64,000 nucleotides of DNA from Rotaria sp. Silwood1. Lineage: Eukaryota; Rotifera; Eurotatoria; Philodinida; Philodinidae. Shown piece after piece: positions 35,127 through 48,100 of this stretch (the stretch's first letter is position 1; each line of letters starts with the position of its first letter). The position numbers were made by a program, and so were the translations under genes. The notes under the pieces were generated by a model. It saw only the letters and a program-made list of their open reading frames with translations. It searched no databases and had not been told where the DNA came from. The stretch lies in NCBI GenBank assembly GCA_905250075.1, contig CAJNOP010000018.1, positions 2,672,149 to 2,736,148 of the forward strand, read 5' to 3'.

Positions 35127-36328
35127 CAGTGAAACCTCCCATAGATGGGCACCTTTGGGACTATTTGAAATCGCCCACCTTACGGAGGTGCCCGCGTTAT
35201 AGAGTTTTGTGTATAGATATCGAACCGTAATGTTTCTGTAAGCTACACCATCAAATGGCACCCATACTTATGTATTGTGAAGCGACCTTTATATCTTTGA
35301 GTGTATTCAATATTTTATTCTAAATTATTTGATATCTTATTTTGTCTAAGTTTATTTTCTATTTTCTTATTTACAATCAAGCTTTTGGAAAGAAATCAAT
35401 AGTAGAACTTTGCTTGCTAGTTTTTGAATCAATGTAAGCATCAGTCAGTTTCGATTCTAATTCAGTGACGAGTTGATGGAGTTGTGGTTGACGTGTAGAT
35501 GCGAGCAGATGAAGTTTTCGAATCATTTCAAGAGCTTCAACAAGTGATCAGTGAAGCAATTCAATAATATGGCACGTATTATAAATTATGTGTTGCTCTC
35601 AAGAGACTTACGCGGATGAAAGCCCGATTGCTTCAGCAACTTCGCGTGCCTTTTCTTGAATCAAGGGCCCTGAGATTGGAATATTTTTTGCCCTTTGTGC
35701 TGCGAACCATGATAAAACAGTTTCATCGATGTTGTGGCTTGACTCATTCTGCAGTTTGCGTTTGACACCTTTGTTTGCATTTGATTGGAAATCCTGGTTG
35801 TATTCGTCATTTCGTTGCAGAATATTATATACAGCACCTTTTGACACCTTGTACTTATCACATAATTTGCGTTGTGATAATCCAGTGCCATCAGCATAGT
35901 CGTTGATCAATTCGATCTTCTTATCGAGCGTGAGATAATGAAACGTCGTCATTTATTAATGATATTGAAGAGTAATGTCAAATAACATGACAATTTATAT
36001 TCTTGTTCTCATTGACAAAACGGCAAAAAATGTATCGACGAGTAATTTTCTTTTTTACATCGGACTAACTTTTTTCTTTCCCTTTCTTCGAACAATAAGG
36101 TACGACGAGAAAAAGAACAATGTTGAAGAAAATATTCATTCTCTCTGCCCATGTAAGAGAGGTGTAAAAGTACAGAATAGGCTAAAAATCAGTGCCCATG
36201 GGCAGAGGTCGGAGGTGCTCTTCTTAGAGAGGTTCATTTACAGCAAAAATCGATCGGTTGTTCCGACGAGTGCCCATATAAGCGAGGTGCCCTTGTTATG
36301 GAGGTGCCCATATATAGAGGTTTCACTG
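35127..36328 (-). mobile_element. Internally deleted pogo/Tigger DNA transposon
   Basis: The left end reads TA then CAGTGAAACCTCCCATAG (35125 on), and the right end is its inverse, CTATATATAGAGGTTTCACTG then TA (to 36330). The TA target duplication and CAGTGAAACCTC-type ends are standard for pogo/Tigger elements. Subterminal GGGCACCT/AGGTGCCC words recur in both orientations near each end. The element is about 1.2 kb, roughly half the usual autonomous length, because the central DDE region of the transposase is gone. Confidence 0.87.
35384..35952 (-). pseudogene. Tigger-type transposase remnant: N- and C-terminal parts only
   Basis: The start at 35952 opens a CENP-B-like/psq helix-turn-helix DNA-binding domain (LTLDKKIELINDYADGTGLS, then QRKLCDKYKVSKGAVYNIL), followed by the start of the second CENP-B-type domain (GPLIQEKAREVAEAIG) and a stop at 35608. 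Further along the same strand another frame (about 35548-35384) reads ALEMIRKLHLLAS and ends KSSTIDFF-type residues, QSSTIDFFPKA, which looks like the C terminus of Tigger transposases. The catalytic DDE core that should lie between is missing. The DNA-binding part might still bind ends of relatives and act as a repressor, which is inference. Confidence 0.75.
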
Positions 36329-39141
36329 TATATATATTGATCTGGATAAAAAATATACATTCGCCTGTTTTGTTTGATGAGCATTATTTTTATAATTATT
36401 CACCTTTATTCTTTATGGATTGACCTCAGCAAGAGAAAAGAGAAAGTATTAATATCGCTCGTTATTCAATGTATGTTTGGACGATTGGAAAATGATATAT
36501 ATCTGTTTTATTTATACAATGTGTTTGATCAGATTTTTCTAACGTAAATGACGATTGCTGTTTAACAAGGTGACAACCACAGAAACAAGAGCAGAAAAGA
36601 CAATATGCCATACATAAATGATGATAAAGCATTGAAAAATACTTAAAGGAAGAAGCAATAAAAAGAGGTTTGTTTTGCTTGATGTGGGTGTGACGTAAGG
36701 ATGTGAATCTTTGGTATCTTCATCCACAGCCATATCTCGCCGCTACACCCCACACACCCACACTCGATTTTAAGATCTAGTTAGACTATCGAAACAGAGT
36801 CAAATAATTATTCAGAATTATAATTTATCATAGATTCATTTCTATTAACCATGACCAAGAAAAAGTCAAAAAATGGATTTCATTGTGTCGCCATTTTCGG
36901 TAATTCAACTAAACAGTGAACATAGTAGAAAATTTTGATATATTGACTCAGACAGTTGAAGACACCATTTCTGACGTTCGAAGTGATGCTCCTTGATATT
37001 GATGTATGTGAGAAAACTAATATATAGAATATGCCAATCGTTGAAATATATCAAGAGTTGAAGTATACTTAAGAGATACTAAGAGAATGCTTGTCAGAAT
37101 AAACAATATATAACTAGTGTCACTGTAATCAAAGCACAGCTTCTTTCCGACAAAAACTATCTAGACTATCGTTGAACTACTGGTGAGAGCCAATAAAATC
37201 TTTTTTCCAAAAACGTATCTAAGATGAGATACAGCACGTTGACATTATGAATATATATCCTGTAGCACCCTATAACTTTCAAAATGATGTTCTAGCTCTA
37301 TCGTAGAGCAGCAAGGTGCTACAAGACTCTAATTTTCATTAATTATTTGTTTGCTGTTTTCAGCAACAATGTTTTTCTAGCACAATAGAGTAAGCCGATT
37401 TTTATCTTTAAATTCTTATGTCAACAACAGCTGTATTTTTTACGGATGAATTCAGTTACACACATAAAACAATGATAACGTCAAACGAGCAAAAAGATTT
37501 TATTTTCATCTTTATAGACTCGAGTTTTACACGATGAAGTTTAACTGAGAAGATTATAAATACTTATAATGTTGACCATATCGAGTAATCTAAACTAATA
37601 GACTTTTCTAGTATATTTCATTATTCTAACATGTGACTTACAAGACAATGTACAATCGCTATTGGTATCTACAGCTATACTATTTTTTTTTAAATACGAA
37701 GAGTTTTCTGTTTGCATTTATCTATACATTAATATCATTGACTGTTGGAATGCTTGTGCAACGAATATACTCTTTCAAAAATAATCATAATTTTATTGAA
37801 TAGAACAATACATGTAATTTAATGTAATAGTTTTCTCATGCTGCATGTTTTATTAATTTGTTAGAACAACATCACATCTTTTAGTGCTTTATTAAAATAA
37901 ACAAATAATGTTAGCGTTTATATTATGATTTCTGCCATACACGCATAATGTTAACTATAAAAACATCAATAAAAATATGATAAAGAAATTATCTTTGATA
38001 ATCTTCCTAAGTACATATGTGTTTGTGCAGAAATAAAAACATGCAATCATTCATCAGGTGAAAACACAGATATTTCTTCCCATTCACAATGGTTTTAATA
38101 TTTGAAGAGAAACTCATCTTCTATCTGTTTATGACACCTTCACAAAGTGAGAGAAGCCACTAAGAAAAATAAAGCATATTAAGATATTTATCACGAAATT
38201 CTTTTTTGTAAAAATGAATTTTTATTACTCATATAAACGAGGTTGACAATGCAAAGTGGTAAGAAAACAAGCACAAAATAACATCTGAGATAAGAGAAGT
38301 ATAGAATGGAATGCGAAAGAGGAAAAGCGAAAAAAAATCATCGTATTTACCTGGATTTTTTTTGCATATATTTAATGGATCTCTAGCAGGTACTTATTTA
38401 TTAAAATAAAATATGTCGAAATGATGTGTATTCAAATTATCTATATCATGAAGGATAAGAGGTCAAAAATTTATTATCTTTTACATATCTATGCTGAGAT
38501 ATCAATTCTTTTGAATAGTTTTTGCAGTAAGACATGAATTAGAAATAAGCTCATATTGATGAGCTTTCTGATACAATTTCTAGATATTTATTGAATTTTC
38601 GTCAGTATTTAATTATGTAGATAATTATTTACTGCGCATTGTTTTGTTAGTATCTCCGTTGTACTTCATTATATATGTCACATCCGAATTTATTTGCTAT
38701 ATCAATCCCTAAATATTTGAAGCGTTTAACAAAATCAATTTGTATATCTTTATATTCCATTATGGGAACAATGGAGCAATAGCATCATAGACAAGTAATA
38801 TGTGTCATGAAATTCTTGATATAAAAGAGAATTATTTAATAAATAGAACATTATGTATACAAAAATCTTTAATGCAATCAAAAAAGAATAATATTTTTCA
38901 TCCAATAGTATTATAATGTTTTAGAAGGTTGTGGGAGAAAACGCATGTTGTCATTGTTTTGTTATCTTGTTTATAGCCGTTCCGTTGTTGATGTGTAAAG
39001 AAAAAAAAATGGGTATCATCTAACGAAAACAAAAAAAAAAAGCGATTACATTTAACCTAAGTCATTGTTCTATAGTTAATATTATCATCTGCATATAAAA
39101 AAGAACGTGCAAACAAAGACAATATTCATGCACATGAAACA
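36329..39141. other. Intergenic, one telomere-like hairpin, no gene seen
   Basis: AT-rich. It holds telomere-like locus 10 and, near 37259-37321, a small inverted pair (TGTAGCACC and GGTGCTACA). No coding frame is supported. The last few hundred bases should contain the dioxygenase promoter. Confidence 0.5.
36681..36764. repeat. Telomere-like G-arm/C-arm hairpin, locus 10
   Basis: The G arm GATGTGGGTGTGACG begins at 36681; the C arm CTACACCCCACACACCCACAC ends near 36764, with a longer spacer (about 50 bp) that contains additional weak pairing (GGATGTGAATC and TTCATCCACAG). Confidence 0.7.
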
Positions 39142-40434
39142 ATGACGACTATTAAATATATTCGTCCACTTCTTCGTTTTGTACATGGTTCATTACCATC
39201 TAAAAGTCAACGCTTTCTTCATATTGAAAGACGTAAAGATCATCTTCGTTTGATCGATAAAAATGACACGATGGATTTTCATTACATTTGGTTACGACAT
39301 AATTGTCCTGAAATCGGTAAATCGATTCATCCAAAAACTGGTGAACGTATTGTTGATTGTGCTGAAATTCCATCAACAATTGAACCTGAACATGTCGAAT
39401 TAATTGATAATGAACAAACACTTAAAATTGTTTGGTCAAAAGATCATACTAGCTTATTTGATTTATCATATTTATTAGCAAATGCATATGGAAAAAATCG
39501 AATCGAAGTTAAAAGGCCTCAAGCAAAAGTTGAAGATATTGAATTAATTTATAATAAAAATCAATATGAAACTTATCTAAGAAATTGTGCTGAAAGATTA
39601 AAAAAATTTGGATTAGTTGTTGTTCGACAACGTGGTTTAGATACAGAAGAAATCATGTGGGTCATTTTTTAATATATTATTTATTTTTATTTTATTCTCT
39701 GTCATTATAGTCAAGATTTCTTACCTAGCGGTGCATCAGTTGTCGAAACTCATTTTGGTCGTATTGAAGATTTACGTACAGATAATACAACAAATAAAAA
39801 TAATGATCAATTAGGTTATACAGATGCAGCAATTAATTTACATACTGATCAACCATTTATTGATGATCCACCAGGTAGATTAATTTATGAACATTTTAGT
39901 TTCTATATTTCATTTTTCATATCTATAGGTATGCAATTATTACAATGTATTCGTCGAGCAGACACTGGTGGATCTAATTCATTAGTAAATGCTAGTGATG
40001 CTGCACTTTATCTTCGTGAAATTGATCCAAATGCATATCATTTATTAACAACTGTACCAGTTCATTTTCATCGACAACAAAAACAATTTGAAAGTATTCA
40101 TGTTGGTCCAATAATTGAAACAGAAGATGATCAAATAAAACAAGTTCGTCATAGTTATTTTACTCTAGCACCATTTCGCTTTCCATTTTGGTTAACAACA
40201 GCTTATTATAATGCATATCGTGCATATGCATCAATTTTATATGATCCTCAATGTCAATACAAAGTTACATTAAATAGTGGAGATTTTGTTCTTTATGATA
40301 ATTTTAAAATGTTACATGCACGAGATGCATTTACTGGACCAAGATATCTACGTGGAATTTATTTTCGACATACTGATGTTTGGAAAAAACTTGAAAACTG
40401 TACGAAAGATAAAAGTGTATTATGTCAAAAATGA
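39142..40434 (+). CDS. Gamma-butyrobetaine / trimethyllysine dioxygenase-like (carnitine pathway)
   Basis: Three exons (39142-39656, 39711-39874, 39929-40434) with 54 bp introns give 394 residues, the normal length for this family. The N-terminal domain has DFHYIWLRHNC with a later Cys, typical of the small zinc-binding domain of BBOX1 and TMLH. The catalytic TauD-type core shows the iron-binding HTD (His216, Asp218), the distal His in MLHARDAF and the 2-oxoglutarate Arg in YLRGIYFRHTD. It would hydroxylate gamma-butyrobetaine to carnitine or trimethyllysine to its hydroxy form, using Fe(II), 2-oxoglutarate and O2. The basic, Ser/Arg-rich N terminus (about 30 residues) might be a mitochondrial targeting peptide, which would favour TMLH. 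Choosing between the two needs a tree. The first donor is GTGGGT, slightly unusual. Confidence 0.87.
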
Positions 40435-41715
40435 ACGATTACATTTAGTTTTGTTTTTCTTTAGAAATATTTAGAATCTTAAATAGAATTAAATTTTATC
40501 TTAGTTTTTGTTTTGTCAATATTTCAGATCTATGAGTAAAGATGTCGACTTATTGAATTTTCAAGTAGACTCTATTTTGTGTATCATGCCTATGGCAAAT
40601 GACTATTGTTTAAAAATCCGATTTCTCAACTATCCTCTACTTATGAGAAAAATATCAGTTGAAATCCTAGGAAACAATTGACATATCATTCTCATAAGTC
40701 CTGAAAGTTACTGAAGAGAATCACATATAAGCTACAATTTGTCTTAATACTCTGAACAAAGTACCGTTCGCAATGTGACTAAAAAAGAGAACATCGATTG
40801 TCTTTCCATGCATATTATTGTTAAAAAGTTCTGAATCAAAGCAGCTTTTTTGAAAAAAATAGGATATTCCGTGAACAATTCTTATGATTACAAAATCTTT
40901 TCTGAACATCCCTGAATTTGTCAAGAAATTCGATTCAATTTTCGTTAATGACGTGATAGAACGAGAATAATTAAACAAAAAAACGTTCTTATAACTTAAT
41001 GAGAATTTCAATAACCACGCTGTTAGATCGACTTAAGTTAGCGTTAGATCGACCTTGGTTAGCGATAATTTCTGTAATTAGTTTTTAATTAATTATAATT
41101 TAGTATCAGCTGATAGATCCAATATTTTTTACATACGTCTATACTAAAAGAACTTGTTCAGGAAAATAATCCTCATAAAGAATCAATCTCAAATGAAAGG
41201 TGATATGCCTTGGTTTATCTGATTGAGTTACACAGCTTGGCCATTTTAGAAAATGGAAAGCTAACCTTTGTTTTATTAGAAACAACATAACAAATACTAC
41301 AATCCATTGCATCACATAGCTTAAAGTCTTTATGGAACATTCTTGATCAAGTTCTTTTGCCTTTCGCTTAACTCTTTCAACCAAGTGATAAATAATTCAT
41401 CATAGTTGTTACGAAATAATCATCAGAATCACAGAAGTTGCAAAAACCTTGTGGTAGTACTTCTCTTTCGTCAGGTATTTTTTTTTTGAATGAACATATA
41501 TCCATCACTCTGAAAAAGCGTTGAACATTTTTCTATCCGAAAACTTAATCTCTCAACTTTTTCTTTCATATAGAAATCTCTAATGATCACTTTGTTGTTT
41601 ATTTGCATTGAATAATTTCTACATGAAATTGTATTCTTAGAGAGACATAGTATTTTATTATTTTTATAAATAAAACTGACTACATAAACCATACAAATGT
41701 GTCACTGTTTATGCA

Positions 41716-41747
<32 letters not shown>

Positions 41748-42183
41748 TGACTTATCTTCATACATATACATACACAAAAATAAAATTACGAGAAAAAGGA
41801 ACACTGAAAGACACCAATAAAACTCCATGGAAAAAAATATTTATGCAACAATATATTGTCAGCAACAGAAAAAAAGGAACAAATATACTTGATTAAAAAA
41901 GAAAAAAAAAAGCGACTAGATTATTCTTGATTTTGATTCATAAGCGTATATGTATAGATAAAAAAAGAAGGAAAGTTGTCTTGCTTGCTTTTTTTTTTGT
42001 TAAGTAAATATTTTGTCAAAAAAAAGGAAAAACCATGTCTTGCAAAGTAATCGTCATATTAATCTGACCATTTGAGCGTTGATTATTCTCAAATTTTATT
42101 CAATAGTTACTTTTGATCGACCGGATGATCGAGATCTAATAATAATTATTTAAAATTAACAAATAAAATACAATAATGTTTTC
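40435..42183. other. Intergenic, no gene seen
   Basis: Contains a 21 bp tandem duplication (41022-41063) and a TATA microsatellite near 41725-41750. The small frames at 40721-41011, 41139-41384 and 41471-41692 have no recognisable features. Confidence 0.5.
41022..41063. repeat. 21 bp tandem duplication
   Basis: GTTAGATCGACTTAAGTTAGC is followed at once by GTTAGATCGACCTTGGTTAGC. Confidence 0.7.
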
Positions 42184-45100
42184 TTACTTTATTTGTCCAG
42201 CGAGTAATGGATTAAATGCATAGAGCCAATCATGAACATCTTTTTCAACTAATGGTTGAATAAGAAAACCACGATATTTTGATACAACAGAAAATGTATT
42301 ACGAGCACTCTAAACAAAAATTATTTTTTTTTTAAATAAATAATAAATTAATTTATTAGAAATTATTTTTTTTTTTCATACTCTTGTTCCACTTGCTACA
42401 TCTTCATCATTAAATTCAATACGAGCTGTAGCTAAATTAATTAATGCACGTTCAACAGGATCTTTTTCATGATTATATATAAATGCAAATGGTCGTCGTA
42501 CAACCTTCAGAAAACAAATATAAACAATAAAATCAATATTATTCTATTTTAAATACATACAACAAATTTTTTTATCCAACCAGTTCCTTTTTCTTCCAGA
42601 AAATTTAAATAACCACGACGTGATACAACAGGTGATATACGAACTTCTTCAATTGATGGAATGTATTTTAATGCAATACCTGATGTATTCATTAAACTTT
42701 CCATTGAACGTGATTTTGGCATACTAGGTGATATCGAACCAGTCATACCACCCATATGATGTAATGATGATATTGAATAGGATGGATCCAAATGTGCAAA
42801 TCTATGATATATGAAAAATATTTATTCATTTTAATTGTCGAATGATTATTACACGAGCATATAGAATATATTGAAAACTATTCTTTTGTGTAGATCGATC
42901 AACAGCGAAATATTGTTGCTATTGATAATTCAAACTTAGAATTCATTGAGTTTGAAAACTTCTAGTCAAAAACTGACCGACTTCAACAGTTCATAGTCAA
43001 GATAGTATAGAAAAATTTTATTTTCCTCACATATCTTTTTTCAATAATGAAAACCACAGGTTTCTAGCAAACTTCATTCTCCAGATATTCAAAAAAAAAA
43101 ACATCACATATGATAGAAAAGTGTCCGTCACACAATATGCAGCTTTGGGTAAACAGATAGACATACGACTTTCATTCGTTTAGAAATGATGGCATGTCAC
43201 TCACGCATCTGTAACGCCTATAATTTTTTCGATAATTTTTGACTACACATATCCTGTTCTGTAATTAGAGGCGTAAACCGAAGGATCAATCAGCGGTGGC
43301 GGCAGCGGCACCTTATACTATTATCAAAAATTTTTGTTCGTGGCGGCGGCACAGCGACTGAACTTGCTTTTTCACAGCGGCGGCTCAGCTATACGGTTTA
43401 CACCTTTATCTATAATCAAAACTTATAGAAATCATTAAGATTTGAGTACTTTCAATTTAATTTTCTCTTTGTATTGTTCAAAACGTTTAGACGCTTTTAT
43501 TTTTTATTTTTTTTACCTTGAAAGATCGGAACTACTAGAAGATGCTTTAATAAATGAATTAATCATATTTGCCGTATTCATATGCAATGGTTGTGTATTA
43601 AATGAATATGTTGATGCTGATTTAAGTAATGAATGAACTGTTCCAAAATCATCCGATAATAAACGATCAGTAGTTACCTATTTATTTCATAGAAAGAAAT
43701 TGTTTTTCTTTTTAATTCATAAATAAAACCAAAAAATAAAATAAAATAAAATAAACGCATTATTTACTTCAATTTCTGGTATAGCTAATTTATGTATAAT
43801 TAAAGGTGGTGGTAACATCATTGATACACATCGACGAAGTAAATCTTGTTGACGATTATCAATTGATTTTAATGGATCAATAGTATTTAATGAATATTTA
43901 ATTTTTTCAGGTGAATTATCATTTGGTGATGATAAAGGATTTTCTAAACGATTTTTTACTTGTAGAAAATGTTTTGTATGTTCAACCTAATTATAAAATC
44001 AAAATCAAATAAAAATATTTTTTTTTTGTACATTTTATCTAAAAAAACTTACACATTCAATTTTATATAATTTTTCTAAATCTTGTTGATGTTCAATAAT
44101 TAATGAATCACTTCTTGGTCTCCAACCATCTAACATTTCTTCACCACGTACATAAATTTTTGATGTATCAATTATTTTTCTTTGTCGTCGTTGTATATCC
44201 GAATTAATCATAGATGAATCTTGTGCCATAATATTCATTGGTGTTGCACGTCGTAATTTTAATTCATAAACAGCTGATACACGATTTGAATGTTCATTTA
44301 TTGTTTCATTAAATGATGATGTTATTGAATTAGTTGATAAGAAAAAATTTTTTAATGATGAACGTATACGTGATGTTGAATCTCCACCACGTGGATATAA
44401 AACAAGACAAAGATCTTTTGTTATTATAGCTGGTTGAAATGAATTTTCAATTTCAAGATATGATGATATAGTTAAATAAACAGAATTTCCACTTGATGTA
44501 CAACGATTAAGTAATAATGAATTATGTAATGATGAATCCCATGCAACTTCAAAATGATAAAATGTTCGTTCATCATGTTGTTTTTGAATATAATGAGATG
44601 AAATTATATTTAATGATAATACTTGGCCATCAGATTCATCAAATACAGAATCACGTTGACCACGAATACGACCTATTTAGACAAAAAAAAACAAATGTAA
44701 GTATTGAATTATTTTTCTTTTGTTTTTGTTTTTTTCTTTACCAACAACAACTTCTTGAACATCTTTCCAAATAAGTTCAGAACCAGATTCATGACAAAGA
44801 GTTATTCCAATACGACGTTGAATACCTTGATGAAGAATAAATCGACCTGAACATGGAACATCATCTGAATGATCAACAGTTGCAGCAGCATATCTATTTA
44901 TTGATAAATAATTTATGTTTTTATTTTTTTTCATTTTGTCAATTAAAATAGAAAAAAAAAGCTTACTCTCCAGTAGGTGATAATTCAAAAATTTCATACC
45001 AAACAAGAAGATCATGTGTAGCATGAACTTGATTTGTTGTACTATATTAAAATAATAAAAAAAAAAAAAAAAAATTATTTTTAAGCACTTCTATATCTCT

Positions 45101-48100
45101 TTCAGAAAGTAAATATAAGATATGTCTGAAATCTATAACTTGTAACTAGATGAGTATGTATTATTAACTAACCTAACAGCTGTCATTGGATTAAGTGTTT
45201 GAGCAGGAACTGGTTTTGAAAAAGTTAATGATGCTGCAGTAGTTGTTTGTGAACGATTTGTTTTTGTTACTGTTGAACTAAATATAATTTAATTTTCTAT
45301 GAAAATTTAATTCTTATAGAAAAAAAATTGCATTACTTATTTTTTATTGGACCTAAATATTCTTGATAATGACCCATTACTTCGAATACAATTGGTTTTG
45401 TTCGAAGATAATCAATAAATGAATGTGTTACAATAACACTAAACTATAAAAAAAAAAAAAAGTAAAAATTAGAATAATTATTTTTTTTTTTTGTTTTTAA
45501 GAAAATGAAATTTTATTTTTAATCTTACATTTTGTACATGAAAAAATCCTAATGGTGGTCCTGGTTTGCCTTGATTTTTAAGTGGTTCTGTTGAATATGC
45601 TTCTTGATGTTGATGTAAAAAATTAAATTGACAAAAAATATCAGCATAATCTGATGATATTTGTGATGCTTCTAAAACTGTTACACGAAATTGATATTCA
45701 ACACCAAGTTGTGGTACAAATTCATTTGATGAAATATCATTTCTAAGCATTATTTGAGATTCTTCTATATTTTCAAAAAAAAGAAATACAAAAAAAGAAA
45801 TAGAATTCAAAATATATTTACTAGAAGGATTCAATGATGATGAAGAATCAGAATTTGTTTTTTGTTGTAAAATATCATTAAGACCAAATTGAGATTGTCC
45901 TTCGACATAACGAGAATTTGAATCCGAAGAATCACATGCTTTTATTAAATCAGTCGTAGATGAACTTTTCATTGACTGAAAAACAAAATAATTACTGATA
46001 AATAAAGTTTTCTCTTTTTAATTTTGTTGAGATTATAACTAGATTTTAAGACAATTCAAACGAAATTACTACAATTCTTGATTTGAGAGCTTTTCTTAAT
46101 ATCCTACTTTTCATTAAGATGGACTTCATTTCTTACAAGTTTTCATTCCAATTCCGTACATTTCTATTTAAGACAATATTCTTTGAATTTCACTCACAAA
46201 CAACTGTTCAATCATCTTTCGGTTTATCGTATTCATTTTTAGACAGAACAAATTCATTTGAATGATGACATTTATTCTACATAGATGTCATGACATTTTA
46301 ACTAAATCAAAAAAAAAAAGAGTACACTCATCTTTTTGACATCTATGCCATTCATTGTTGCGAAAGCTTGATGTCAAGAAATACAATCCTCTTATCATAA
46401 AAACATCACTTCTTTAATATCTATAATATATATATATAGCTTCTTCTATATAAAAGCTATTAATGTAATCCATAGGGGATTAAAATGTAAAAACATGATC
46501 ATAGGAAAATTATTTTATTCAATCTAATTTAGGACACATTTCTTTACTATCTTTTTTTTACTCAATCCTCCCCGAAATACGATAAGAAAATAGTTCATTT
46601 AAATTCCTATCCGATTTACTTCAACACTCCCTTGTTTTTTTGTTTTAATATACATACTTGAAAATAATTTTCATCATCAAAAACAATTTTTGTCATTCCA
46701 CTTGCATTTCTATATGTTCTCATTAATTTTATTTGTTCATTTGTTGTATCAGTTGTTTGTAATTGTTGTACAGCTACTTTTAAATAACCTTTTATTTCAC
46801 CACGTTCAGATACAATAGCAACATTTTGTACTAATGGTATACCATATAAAAGATTTGTTAAATAAACAAATGCTCTTTACAAGAAAATAACAATAATAAA
46901 ATCAAAGAAAAAACAAAAAAAAAAGAATTTCATTTTACCTTCCAATTGGTCGAAACCATGGAAAACGATCATAAAATGGATCATTTGGAATTGTAGATGT
47001 TGACATATCACCAGTTAATATTGATTCAAGATTTTGATCAGGTGATGTTGGTGATATATCAGCAGCATTTGAATACATTTCACGCATTAATTCAAGTCGT
47101 TGCCTAGTTTAATATAGATAAATATGAATTATTTCATAATAAACAAAAAAAAAAGGAAAATTTCAAAAATATGTTTATGATATACAATATAAATGAACAC
47201 CACATAAACGAACCTGGCTTTTGATGAAAAATCAAATTGTCCTTTAACAGTTGGAGTTGGAATTGAATCATCAAAACTTGAATGTCGAGTATCAGATGTC
47301 ATAATAATATGTTGCGATGATGAATCGCTCATATCATTATAACTTACTGCACGTGGAATTGATATTTGTTCACAATTGTATATATGACGCATGATTTCCA
47401 GACGCGATCTATATGTGTGTGCGGATGAAGATTCGAAAGGATATTCAAATTTATAGGTTTGGATTAAAAGACAAAAACAGAACGTTCAATTTACATTTGA
47501 GGGAAAGATAACCGAACTTAATTAATCATCGATAAATTTTTGTGAAATAGAATTTCAAAAAAAAAGAAAATTAAATTTATATTAATTATCATGAAAATTT
47601 TTCTAAATCTGTCTTTATTCATTTTAATATTTTACAACTAAATAAAAACTTAATAGATTCCATGATTTATCAGAATAGTTGACCGATGTTTTATTTAATC
47701 ATTCTTGTGGAGAAAAACTTTCGAGTGTAGCTTCAATAAATTATCTAAGTAAGACATTTATGGCGTATTTTCTATAACAAGTAAGGCAAAAGTTCAATAT
47801 TAATTTTGTTCTGTTATATAGAATGAAATGTCTAGTGCATAACCATAGATGAAAAAAATTGATCGAAAATGTTTCCTGACAAGCATTAAAATCTTCAGCA
47901 ATACTCTCGATTTTAAAAACAAAACTTCATTCAATATAAATATTCTATGTGCTTTGTAATATTTTCTACAATCATTGATTTCATTATACAACAGACTGAA
48001 ACTTATTGATTTTTCTACTAAATGATATTATTTAGAATAGAATATCATTGTATTGTGCGATATTCAAACATATAACATGAACGCTTATCATTCTAATGAA

